NCBI RefSeq assembly: GCF_946478835.1
Contig: NZ_CAMLDV010000043.1
Location: 1 to 23,492, forward strand
DNA from: an uncultured Bdellovibrio sp.
GTDB lineage: Bacteria; Bdellovibrionota; Bdellovibrionia; Bdellovibrionales; Bdellovibrionaceae
DNA length: 23,492 nt
Direction: 5' to 3'
The notes under the pieces are model-generated. The model was given only the letters and a program-made list of their open reading frames with translations, made no database searches and had not been told where the DNA came from. Below, piece by piece: positions 14,246-21,595 of this stretch. The stretch's first letter is position 1. Every line of letters starts with the position of its first letter. A program made the translations under genes and the position numbers.

Positions 14246-14803
14246 ATGAATTTGCTTTTGTTCGCAGGCAGTCTGCGCCAGGATTCTTACAATCGAAAAC
14301 TTCTTGCGGTTGCCAAGGAACTTCTCTCTGAAATTCCAGATATTACGGTCACGGTGGCGGATCTTAAAACTTTGGCGTTTCCCGTCTATGACGGTGATAT
14401 TGAAGCGGCGGGAATGCCCGAGTCTGTGAAGTCTTTGGGACAGATGATTCAAGCCGCAGACGGTCTGGTGATCGCGAGTCCTGAATACAATGCTTCGATT
14501 TCCAGTCCACTCAAAAATGCAATTGATTGGGTGTCACGCCTTCGTCCGGTTCCATTTGAAAGAAAGCCGGTGCTCTTAATGGGGACATCTCCGGGAGCAT
14601 TTGGTTCTATTCGCGGGCTTGGATATACAAGAGCGCCTTTTGAAACCTTGGGTTCATTTTTGTATCCTCAACCTTTCGCAGTACCTAAAGCAGCTGAGGC
14701 GTTTTCTCCAACAGGAGATCTGGTTGATCCTGCGACAAAACAAAAATTGAAAACGGTTCTGCAAAACTACGTCTATTTTGCTCACAGTCTGTCTGGAAAA
14801 TAG
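14246..14803 (+). CDS. NADPH-dependent FMN reductase / quinone reductase
   Basis: This encodes 185 residues of the flavodoxin-like NADPH-dependent FMN reductase family (ChrR/YieF-type). FAGSLRQDSYNRKL forms the FMN phosphate loop. ADGLVIASPEYNASISSPLK and NAIDWVSRL carry the family signature, and LLMGTSPGAFG gives a further FMN contact. Members reduce quinones, chromate and azo compounds, often to avoid semiquinone formation. It is cytoplasmic. A good AAAGGGG ribosome binding site is present. The gene is divergent from the LysR regulator and 9 nt upstream of an OsmC-family gene, with which it forms an operon closed by a strong terminator. A role in quinone or electrophile detoxification under LysR control is inferred. 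Confidence 0.9.
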   Translation: MNLLLFAGSLRQDSYNRKLLAVAKELLSEIPDITVTVADLKTLAFPVYDGDIEAAGMPESVKSLGQMIQAADGLVIASPEYNASISSPLKNAIDWVSRLRPVPFERKPVLLMGTSPGAFGSIRGLGYTRAPFETLGSFLYPQPFAVPKAAEAFSPTGDLVDPATKQKLKTVLQNYVYFAHSLSGK

Positions 14804-14812
14804 GGGCTTAGG

Positions 14813-15202
14813 ATGTCTGTAGAGTCTAGTCGAATTTTAAATGGTTATAACTTTGAAATCACCTCTCACGATTTCAAAGTTCTGACGGATGTTCCAGAAA
14901 ATCAAGGTGGAGAAAACAAAGCTCCTTCTCCTCACGATTATATCGAAATTGCTTTGGCTTCTTGCACGGCGATCACGGTGCAAATGTATGCGAAGAGAAA
15001 AGGAATTCCTTTAGAGTATTCAGATGTAAAAGTGCAGATCACCTCTGAGGGTTCTGCGGGGAATGAGATTCATCGCGAAATTCGTTTTGTAGGAAATCTG
15101 ACGGATGAACAGAAAAAGAATCTTCTTATGATTGCAGAGAAATGCCCGATTCATAAGTTTCTCTCTGCGGGCGCTAAAATTAAAACTGAGATGGCAGGAT
15201 AA
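14813..15202 (+). CDS. OsmC family protein (peroxide/thiol stress)
   Basis: This encodes 129 residues of the OsmC/Ohr superfamily, OsmC-like or YhfA-like branch. GGENKAPSPHDYIEIALASC contains the first conserved Cys (C51) at the head of the central helix, and EKCPIHKFL the second (C111), the spacing expected for the thiol pair that reduces hydroperoxides. The family's dimeric fold is cytoplasmic. Whether this copy acts on organic hydroperoxides or on other electrophiles cannot be read from the sequence. It is the second gene after the FMN reductase (9 nt gap, weak RBS, suggesting coupling), and the operon ends at the terminator at 15206. Confidence 0.88.
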   Translation: MSVESSRILNGYNFEITSHDFKVLTDVPENQGGENKAPSPHDYIEIALASCTAITVQMYAKRKGIPLEYSDVKVQITSEGSAGNEIHREIRFVGNLTDEQKKNLLMIAEKCPIHKFLSAGAKIKTEMAG

Positions 15203-15205
15203 AAG

Positions 15206-15237
15206 AAAAAACCGGGAGCTTCCTCCCGGTTTTTTTG
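15206..15237. terminator. Bidirectional terminator between the OsmC and pirin genes
   Basis: A 13-bp stem, AAAAAACCGGGAG (15206-15218) paired with CTCCCGGTTTTTT (15223-15235), has a CTTC loop. T tracts lie on both strands. It serves both convergent genes. Confidence 0.92.
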
Positions 15238-16119
15238 TTATTTGTTTTCAGCAGCTCGTTCAAAAGAGCCCATACGACCTTCTTGGAAGTCGATAAAGGC
15301 TTGCTTGATTTCGCCGATTGAGTTCATCACAAAAGGTCCGTAGCCCACGATCGGTTCATCAATAGGTTCACCACCTAAGAATAAAACCTTCGCGTCATGC
15401 AGAGCACTCAATGTGAATGTGTCGCCTTCTTTTTCAAGAACTGCGAGTTCCGCTTCACCGATGGTCTCACCCGTGCCGAGTTGGACCTTGCCGCCAAGAA
15501 CAAAGACCGCCGCCGTATGGTCTGCGGGAACTTTAAACGTCGCAGAGTGGCCTGCTGTCATGCGGATGTCCCAAAGGTTGATCGGCGTGAAAGTTTTCGC
15601 AGGTCCACGATGTCCATCATAGTCTCCTGCAATCACGCGAACATAACCGCCGTTATCGGGCAAGTTCACATTGGGAATGTCCGTCGCTTGGATGCCTTGG
15701 TAGCGAGGGCTTGTCATTTTATCCTTCTTCGGAAGATTCACCCACAACTGCACCATTTCAAAAAGGCCGCCGCGTTCTGAGAACTCTTTGCCATGCATCT
15801 CTTCATGCACAAGGCCTGAAGCCGCCGTCATCCATTGCACGTCGCCGGATTTTATAAGTCCGCCACCACCTGAGGAATCTCTGTGAGCGACCTCACCTTG
15901 ATAAGCTAGAGTCACAGTTTCAAAACCGCGGTGAGGATGTTCTTCAACACCACCCACGTGTTTCGAAGGAGGAAACTCAACGGGACCTGCATAGTCCATT
16001 AACAAGAATGGAGAAATGTCTTTTGCCAAATCATTGTAAGTAAAGATAGTGCGAACAGGGAAGCCGTCGCCGACCCAATGACGTTGGTTGTTTTGTTGAG
16101 AGAATAATAGTTTTTTCAT
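15238..16119 (-). CDS. Pirin family protein
   Basis: This encodes 293 residues, cytoplasmic, with a double-cupin fold. The N-terminal cupin holds the metal ligands: H61 and H63 in EEHPHRGFETVT, and H105 and E107 in SGLVHEEMH, which correspond to the four iron ligands of human pirin. The C-terminal cupin (about 175-290) is present and full length (TAAVFVLGGKVQL, DAKVLFLGGEPIDEPIVGYG, PFVMN). Bacterial pirins such as YhhW are quercetin 2,3-dioxygenases, but the physiological substrate is usually unknown. Its upstream region carries a perfect LysR-type box (16191-16216) matching the one next to the LysR gene. Pirin, FMN reductase and OsmC genes are thus likely co-regulated. Confidence 0.93.
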   Translation of the reverse strand: MKKLLFSQQNNQRHWVGDGFPVRTIFTYNDLAKDISPFLLMDYAGPVEFPPSKHVGGVEEHPHRGFETVTLAYQGEVAHRDSSGGGGLIKSGDVQWMTAASGLVHEEMHGKEFSERGGLFEMVQLWVNLPKKDKMTSPRYQGIQATDIPNVNLPDNGGYVRVIAGDYDGHRGPAKTFTPINLWDIRMTAGHSATFKVPADHTAAVFVLGGKVQLGTGETIGEAELAVLEKEGDTFTLSALHDAKVLFLGGEPIDEPIVGYGPFVMNSIGEIKQAFIDFQEGRMGSFERAAENK

Positions 16120-16190
16120 AGGTCAGGTTCCTTTCATTGAGGTTAATCTACAACTTTTCGCCCCCTTTGATTAGTCGGTAAAATCTGGAA

Positions 16191-16216
16191 ACATTATCCA
16201 TTGGATTGGATAATGT
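16191..16216. promoter_or_regulatory. LysR-type binding site upstream of the pirin gene
   Basis: ACATTATCCA and TGGATAATGT form a perfect 10-bp inverted repeat around a 6-nt spacer. The inner part, TTATCCA-N6-TGGATAA, has the same arms and spacing as the box at 14149-14168. It lies 72 bp upstream of the pirin start and 83 bp upstream of the divergent secreted protein gene. Confidence 0.65.
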
Positions 16217-16298
16217 ACCTTTGCAGGGTGGAGGCGAATATATTGCAGGTGAAAGCCCTTAGGCTCATTTTAACGGAAAATAAAAAGGAGCGTTTCAA

Positions 16299-16757
16299 AT
16301 GAAAACTTATTTGCTTTTAACAGCACTGGTTTCGATGTTTCAATTTTCCACGGCTCATGCCGCTTGCGGTGACTTGAGTGAGCGAACATTTAATGGGGAT
16401 GAAGCGATCACGTTGACTTACATTTTAAAGAATTCTTCGATTGCCTCTAAATCTACTTCCGGTGTGACGGTCACTTGGTCGCTATCAAAATTGAATTGCC
16501 GTCAAACGAATCGCGGCGTTTTGCCTGACTTAATGCCTGCATATATGTGTGCGAAACCGTCGGGCGTAGGGAAGATCACGGCAAAAGCTTTGTTTGATGC
16601 AATGTCAGAGATGGGAGTTTACCCTGACGGAGCAGCGGGACATGTTATTGAAGAGGCAACAAACATCAAGTGCCAGGTTAACAAAGACGGCTCTGGCGGA
16701 ACTGCGATCAATCCACGTTGCACATTGAAAGCGGCCTGGGGTGACGAGTGCGGTTGA
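16299..16757 (+). CDS. Small secreted cysteine-rich protein of unknown function
   Basis: This encodes 152 residues with a strong AAAAAGGAG ribosome binding site and a clear Sec signal peptide (MKTYLLLTALVSMFQFSTAH, then AA). The mature part carries six cysteines (C23, C67, C84, C125, C141, C151), which would allow three disulphides. It has a Ser/Thr-rich strand region (SGVTVTWSLS) and a short helical segment (ITAKALFDAMSEMG). There is no transmembrane segment or lipobox. I do not recognise a family. The gene is divergent from the pirin gene and shares the region with the LysR-type box, so it could be co-regulated, although the box may act on pirin only. Confidence 0.7.
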   Translation: MKTYLLLTALVSMFQFSTAHAACGDLSERTFNGDEAITLTYILKNSSIASKSTSGVTVTWSLSKLNCRQTNRGVLPDLMPAYMCAKPSGVGKITAKALFDAMSEMGVYPDGAAGHVIEEATNIKCQVNKDGSGGTAINPRCTLKAAWGDECG

Positions 16758-16789
16758 TCGGTTGATTTAAAACATGTTAAGTTGGGGGT

Positions 16790-17929
16790 ATGGCATTAAC
16801 ATCCGTACCCGCATCGTTCATGCGTGGGGGCACAAGCAAGGCCCTCATGTTTTTAGTAAAAGATCTTCCAGCCAAACGCGAAGACTGGGATCGTATTTTT
16901 TTAAACGCGATGGGAAGTCCTGACTCTTATGGCCGTCAATTAAATGGCATGGGCGGAGGCATTTCTTCGCTTTCAAAAGTTTGTGTCGTTTCACCGTCTC
17001 AGCGCGACGACGCAGATGTTGATTATACATTTGCACAAGTTCTTATTGATGAAGCACGTGTCGACTACAACGGAAATTGCGGCAATATGAGTTCCGCCGT
17101 GGGACCGTTTGCTGTTGATCAGGGCTTGGTGCGTGCGGAAGGCGATGAAGTCACCGTGCGGATTTTTAACACCAATACACAAAAAATCATTCACGCTATT
17201 TTTCCAGTAAAAAATGGCAAAGCTGTCTACGAGGGAGATCTTGAAATCCCCGGAGTGAGTGGAACAGGTGCCGCCATTCGATTAAACTTCATCGAGCCCG
17301 GAGGAGCTACAACTGGAAAACTTTTGCCCACGGGAAATGTGCAAGACAGCTTAAAAATTCCTGGTTGGAAAGACTTGCAAGTCTCTATGATCGACGCGGC
17401 AAACGCTTGTGTTTTTGTCAAAGCCCAAGATGTGGGATTAAAAGGAACAGAGCTTCCACACGAGTTTGAATCTTCCAAAGAACTTTTAGAAAAATTAGAT
17501 CTTATCCGCAGAGTAGCATCAGTTGCTATGGGAATTGCGTCTTCGTTGGAAGAGGCCCGTAAAACTGTCACGGTACCTTACATTGCTTTGGTTCATCCGG
17601 CCGTGGACTTTAAAAGTTTGAGCGGGGATGTCGTCCCTGAAAGTGAGCAAGATCTTTGCGTGCGGGTGATCGCCAGTGGTCAGCCTCATAGGGCATTGCC
17701 ATTAACAGTATCCCTTTGTACGGCAGTCGCAGCCCGCCTTCAAGGCAGTGTGGTTTTTGAAATTTCCAAAAAGGCTCAAGACATGTCGCAAGCTTTGCGC
17801 TTGGGAATGCCTTCCGGAATTCTGACCGTGGGAGCTGAAGTCGATTTTTATGAGAATCACTGGCACGCAAAAAGTGGCGGTTTTTTCCGCACGGCTCGTC
17901 CTCTTTTTGAGGGGCGAGTGTGGGTTTAA
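16790..17929 (+). CDS. prpF: PrpF family isomerase (aconitate-type / 4-oxalomesaconate tautomerase-like)
   Basis: This encodes 379 residues of the PrpF family. ASFMRGGTSKALMF is the conserved N-terminus. YNGNCGNMSSAVGPFAVDQG carries the family's conserved Cys loop, and KSGGFFRTARPLFEGRVWV is the typical C-terminus. The family isomerises methylaconitate in the 2-methylcitrate cycle, or tautomerises related dicarboxylates (FldA/GalD). None of the usual partners (prpC, acnD, prpB) are in this window, so the substrate is not set by context, and the symbol names the family only. A GGGGGT site precedes the ATG. The gene lies 32 nt after the cysteine-rich secreted protein, with no terminator. Its stop shares TTAA with the convergent neighbour. 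Confidence 0.88.
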   Translation: MALTSVPASFMRGGTSKALMFLVKDLPAKREDWDRIFLNAMGSPDSYGRQLNGMGGGISSLSKVCVVSPSQRDDADVDYTFAQVLIDEARVDYNGNCGNMSSAVGPFAVDQGLVRAEGDEVTVRIFNTNTQKIIHAIFPVKNGKAVYEGDLEIPGVSGTGAAIRLNFIEPGGATTGKLLPTGNVQDSLKIPGWKDLQVSMIDAANACVFVKAQDVGLKGTELPHEFESSKELLEKLDLIRRVASVAMGIASSLEEARKTVTVPYIALVHPAVDFKSLSGDVVPESEQDLCVRVIASGQPHRALPLTVSLCTAVAARLQGSVVFEISKKAQDMSQALRLGMPSGILTVGAEVDFYENHWHAKSGGFFRTARPLFEGRVWV

Positions 17930-18780
17930 CGAGCCCGTTCTTGCAGAAGTTTTTCGCAGCGATCTAGGATTGTTGCGCGAATATTTTCGCGATGTTGAAC
18001 AAAGTCGGGAAGTTTGCTGGTCTGTACGATTTTATAAAGACGCAACGCTCTTTCAAGATCTATCAAACGCTGCTTCTGCGGACCCTTTGATAGTGGAAAC
18101 TTTGGTGCTGGCAAGTGAGCTGAAACAGCTAGCTGGACGTCATTGACCCAATCAATTTCCGTTTGAGTGAGATAAATCGTTGGAAAAAACGAATTATCAA
18201 CGGGACTTTTTTCCGACTCTTGGAGCTGAGTGTTGAGCCACTGCAGCTCATTCATGATTCTTGTAAATTCCGCATCATGAACTTTACCAAAAAGACGAAA
18301 AACGATTTTCTTCCAGGCGTCGCAGAAATCTTCAAACGTAATATCCTGTGCTTTTTCAAAAAGCGGGGGATTGGTGATGTAGTGAAGTGTTCTTGTAAGA
18401 ACATCCAACGAGATCACAACACTGTTTGTTTTAATACTTACACGCATCAGATTATGCGCCCAGCTTACGATATTTAAAACGGATCTGTTGTCTACAAGAG
18501 CATTATGAAAATTCAAATGAAAGTCGGCATAAAGGACACTATCAATGGGGCGATCCAGAATTTGATCAAGGTCACTTTTACGACGCTCTAATTTTGGAGT
18601 CGAAAAATAGGAAGCAATACGATCAGAGAACTTTTCAAAAGACTCATGCCACAAGCCATCGCGTTGACAAGCTTTATAAAGCTGAAAGGCCTTCGCCTGA
18701 TTTGGCTCTGCCACATCCAAAAGGCCATTGATCTTTTGTTCCAACACACGTGGGAATGAATGCCATAGCTCTTTGATCAT
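17926..18780 (-). CDS. Helical cytoplasmic protein of unknown function
   Basis: This encodes 284 residues with no signal peptide or membrane segment. It is largely alpha-helical, with many charged residues and amphipathic helices (KAFQLYKACQRDGLWHESFE, VLYADFHLNFHNALVDNRSV and LERALRLYKIVQTSKLP). Four cysteines are scattered, with no metal-binding spacing. I recognise no domain. The start ATG at 18780 lacks a Shine-Dalgarno, but a weak TAGACT box ends 6 nt upstream, again hinting at a leaderless transcript. It is convergent with the PrpF gene and divergent from the PA2779-type gene, so context gives no functional clue. Confidence 0.7.
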   Translation of the reverse strand: MIKELWHSFPRVLEQKINGLLDVAEPNQAKAFQLYKACQRDGLWHESFEKFSDRIASYFSTPKLERRKSDLDQILDRPIDSVLYADFHLNFHNALVDNRSVLNIVSWAHNLMRVSIKTNSVVISLDVLTRTLHYITNPPLFEKAQDITFEDFCDAWKKIVFRLFGKVHDAEFTRIMNELQWLNTQLQESEKSPVDNSFFPTIYLTQTEIDWVNDVQLAVSAHLPAPKFPLSKGPQKQRLIDLERALRLYKIVQTSKLPDFVQHRENIRATILDRCEKLLQERAR

Positions 18781-18933
18781 GAGAAAAGTCTAGCATGCTC
18801 CAGGCGGAAATAAAAATCTCATGATTTTTGTCAAAGTTTTAGACATGCGAATAAGCACACAAGCGCATTGGATTTTGCACCGTAAAAGAATGCTCCGTAC
18901 TCTAAAGACTGAGTTTTTAGAAGGGAGCAGCTT

Positions 18934-19290
18934 ATGTTTTCAAAACCTTTTAAAATAGCAGGTGCAGTTTCGATGTCGGCGTTTGTGAGTCATGTTCCGC
19001 AGGTGGCGTTGGCGGCACCCGGTATGATTTCAACGCGGAACTTTGTTGAACAAAGTACGCGCGCTCAAGATCTGCAAACAGTTCAAGACTATCTATCGCG
19101 AACGGATGTGCAGAAAGCGTTAATGGATCGCGGACTTTCGGCAGAAGAAGCTTCCTCTCGATTGGCGAGTCTCTCTGAAGCGGAACTTAAACAGCTTTCG
19201 GAACAAATCCATAAAGCACAGGCCGGCGGTGATATTCTTGTCACCATTTTAGTGATTGTTTTGATTATCTTTCTTATCAAACGAATCTAG
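18934..19290 (+). CDS. PA2779 family protein (tail-anchored partner of the C39 peptidase)
   Basis: This encodes 118 residues with an AAGGGAG ribosome binding site. It begins with a hydrophobic signal-like segment (about 1-28, ending VALAA). A helical domain typical of the PA2779 family follows (about 45-95: DYLSRTDVQKALMDRGLSAE and EASSRLASLSEAELKQLSEQ). The last 23 residues are a membrane helix (DILVTILVIVLIIFLI) with a basic end (KRI). Immediately before it are two glycines (G98, G99). The order Gly-Gly, membrane helix, basic tail looks like a C-terminal processing signal. The next gene, 8 nt downstream, encodes a C39-like peptidase of the PA2778 family, which in other proteobacteria is found next to this gene. 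The function of the pair is not established. Confidence 0.82.
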   Translation: MFSKPFKIAGAVSMSAFVSHVPQVALAAPGMISTRNFVEQSTRAQDLQTVQDYLSRTDVQKALMDRGLSAEEASSRLASLSEAELKQLSEQIHKAQAGGDILVTILVIVLIIFLIKRI

Positions 19291-19298
19291 GGACGGCC

Positions 19299-20219
19299 GT
19301 GCGAGTTTTTCTTTGTGGTATTTATCTAATGCTTCTGTCTTGCGCGAGTGTTCCAAAGCAGACGGAAGCACTTTTGACTGGCTTTTATGATGGTCCTTCG
19401 GCACATCGGATTCAAAACGTTCCCTTTATTGAACAAAGCGCCAGCCATTGTGGGCCAGCGGCGTTAACAATGGTTTTAAATTACTGGCAAAAGACTATTT
19501 CTCTTGAAGAGATTGCACCGCAAGTCTACACGCCAGGTATGAAGGGAAGCTTTCAAACAGACATGATAACCGCCGCGCGCAGGCAAGGAATGATGGCAAT
19601 TCCCATTTCAGGGTTGCGTGATCTTTTAAGAGAAATTGAAAGTGGACACCCTGTTATCGTTTTTGAAAACCTTTCTGTCTCTTGGCTTCCGCAGTGGCAT
19701 TACGCCGTGGTTTTTGGATATGATTTGCGGCAAGAAGTCGCTCTTATGCACTCGGGTCCTGAAAAAAACAAATCTTGGGATCTAAGAAAATTTGAAAGAT
19801 CGTGGATGCTAGGGGACTATTGGGGACTTGTTGTTCTGCCGCCAGATAAACTTACGGCCACGGCAAAAGAAATAGATCATGTGAAGGCCGCGGCCGCCCT
19901 TGAGGAGCTTGGCAAAAAAGAAGAAGCCGAAAAAGCTTATCTGCGGATTCTAAAAAAATGGCCCCATAGCTTAGGTGCCTTGATTGGCCTAGGAAATATC
20001 AAGTATTCAGAAAATAGAACACGGCAGGCAGAGGAATATCTCACGCAAGCGACAAAGAGTCATCCCAACTCAGCCATCGCTTGGCATAATTTAACCATTG
20101 CATTTGCCGCGAATGGAAAATCCGAACAGGCAAAAAAATCCGCCAGTGAAGCTTTAAAGTACGCTTCACCGGCAGAGAAAAATATTTTCGCTGAAAATCT
20201 AAAAACCTGGACGAATTAA
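19299..20219 (+). CDS. PA2778 family C39-like cysteine peptidase lipoprotein with TPR domain
   Basis: This encodes 306 residues from a GTG start with a GGGAC site; an ATG at 19329 would remove the signal sequence. The N-terminus (MRVFLCGIYLMLLSC) is a lipoprotein signal with lipobox LLSC (Cys15). Residues about 35-185 form a C39-like papain-fold domain: VPFIEQSASHCGPAALTMVL contains Gln46 and nucleophile Cys51, and LPQWHYAVVFGYD the catalytic His134. The third position, usually Asp/Asn, falls near LMHSGP and is not obvious. Residues about 195-300 are three TPR-type repeats, likely for partner binding. It probably faces the periplasm. It forms an operon with the PA2779-type gene. C39 peptidases of exporters cut after Gly-Gly, and the partner has such a pair. 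Confidence 0.88.
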   Translation: MRVFLCGIYLMLLSCASVPKQTEALLTGFYDGPSAHRIQNVPFIEQSASHCGPAALTMVLNYWQKTISLEEIAPQVYTPGMKGSFQTDMITAARRQGMMAIPISGLRDLLREIESGHPVIVFENLSVSWLPQWHYAVVFGYDLRQEVALMHSGPEKNKSWDLRKFERSWMLGDYWGLVVLPPDKLTATAKEIDHVKAAAALEELGKKEEAEKAYLRILKKWPHSLGALIGLGNIKYSENRTRQAEEYLTQATKSHPNSAIAWHNLTIAFAANGKSEQAKKSASEALKYASPAEKNIFAENLKTWTN

Positions 20220-21529
20220 ATCTTAAAGTCCTTCTGAAATTTGACGGAATTATTGCCGGCGTAGCTCGTTGCTTTAAATACGCTGACGCCGCTGGAAATT
20301 TCAGAATCCACCATGATGTAATTTCTTTGCCCTGTTCCCGCAATACGGCGATTGTTAGGAATCACATCGGGCACACCAGGAAAATTTCTGCTATGAATGG
20401 AACTTGATGTAAATTCAAACGTTTCATAACCGACAGCTTCAGGTTCAATGCGAGAGATCTCACTATAGTGAACGTCGCCGGAAGCAAAGATTACTTTATT
20501 GGGAATAGATTTCAGTTCCTGCAAAAATGCGGAGAACTGAACAGGATGATCGCCTGAAACGGATTCTTTCCATGGGACCGCCGGAAAAAACTGACTGCCA
20601 TTCATTAGCCAAGAAGGTCCCAGGTTTTGACGAACATGATTGAGCATCCAGGTTTCTTGCTCTTGCCCCCAATGCGCGTATCTTTCTTTGGACCCCCGAG
20701 GCAGACGGAAGCTGCGATCATCCAACAATAAGAACAAATGATTTCTAAATTTAAGCGCACTGCTTACACCGGGACCTTTCTCCAAAAGGCGGCAGTGGCT
20801 TTCATCTTGTGCAAAAAAGCTTAAGAAGTTTTGCTGAGACTCTTTAACAAAGGAGTAACTCAACGAATTGGCATCATTAAATCCGAAATCATGATCGTCC
20901 CAAGTGGCAAAGATAGGAATCAGTCTTTTACTAAAATAGATTTCCAAAGTCGATCGGGCTTCACAAAAGCGCTGCCATAAGTAAGCGGGATCTGGCGCGC
21001 CGGTCGAGCCGCTATCGGCATAGACACTGTCGCCGATAAAAAACAACACGTCAGGTTTGTTGTTAACCATGTTCTGCCAGATATCCGACGAATGTTCCTT
21101 TTCATTCATGCAAGAGCAGATGGCGAAACGCACGGAGGGTTTGTTCAAATCGAGAGTTTGAAATTCCCGCTCATCAACGGTTTTTCCTGTCTGAGCATCT
21201 ATAATATTTAAATGATAGATTTCAGTCGGAACCAAATTTGAAAAGAAGACTTTAAGAATTTTTTTAGGATGGTTTGGGAAGGAAATCGGACGGACTTCAT
21301 CAGGAAGCCACCTTTGTCCCTGAGAATTCACGACATATATTTCCAGATCTGTCCGGTCATACACAATCGAGAACTGTGTTCTCGTATCGTCCGTGGCTCC
21401 TTGGAGGATCGAGGGCGCGGTTCTTTGTGCAGCCCTGCGAACAGGTGCAGAGAAAGTTTTTTGTGCAGTTCCTAAAGCGACAGCTTGGAACAAACCTAAT
21501 TTTAAGAAATGACGGCGTTGTATTTTCAT
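20216..21529 (-). CDS. Tat-exported PhoD-like phosphatase
   Basis: This encodes 437 residues from the ATG at 21529, with an AAGGA site; the TTG two codons upstream is not needed. A twin-arginine signal (MKIQRRHFLKLGLFQAVALG) sends the folded protein to the periplasm, typical of metal-containing PhoD enzymes. An N-terminal beta domain (about 40-125) is followed by the metallophosphatase domain: FAICSCMNEKEHSSDIW, then VLFFIGDSVYAD, FATWDDHDFGFND, MNGSQFF and FASGDVHYSEIS. These carry the Asp, Asn and His metal ligands. Members hydrolyse phosphomonoesters or phosphodiesters using iron and calcium. It could serve phosphate scavenging, perhaps from prey (inference). I saw no Pho box. Its stop overlaps the convergent PA2778-type gene by 4 nt. 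Confidence 0.88.
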   Translation of the reverse strand: MKIQRRHFLKLGLFQAVALGTAQKTFSAPVRRAAQRTAPSILQGATDDTRTQFSIVYDRTDLEIYVVNSQGQRWLPDEVRPISFPNHPKKILKVFFSNLVPTEIYHLNIIDAQTGKTVDEREFQTLDLNKPSVRFAICSCMNEKEHSSDIWQNMVNNKPDVLFFIGDSVYADSGSTGAPDPAYLWQRFCEARSTLEIYFSKRLIPIFATWDDHDFGFNDANSLSYSFVKESQQNFLSFFAQDESHCRLLEKGPGVSSALKFRNHLFLLLDDRSFRLPRGSKERYAHWGQEQETWMLNHVRQNLGPSWLMNGSQFFPAVPWKESVSGDHPVQFSAFLQELKSIPNKVIFASGDVHYSEISRIEPEAVGYETFEFTSSSIHSRNFPGVPDVIPNNRRIAGTGQRNYIMVDSEISSGVSVFKATSYAGNNSVKFQKDFKI

Positions 21530-21595
21530 TTTCAAAATCCTTTTTGATTTATCAAGTTCAGCAAGGATTTTAAAAAAAATTAAGTTAGGTTCTCG

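Noticed and set aside
16767..16780. TTAAAACATGTTAA as a third copy of the TTAACAWTTGTTAA element
   Set aside because: Its symmetry centre and spacing differ from the other two, and it is only partly palindromic.
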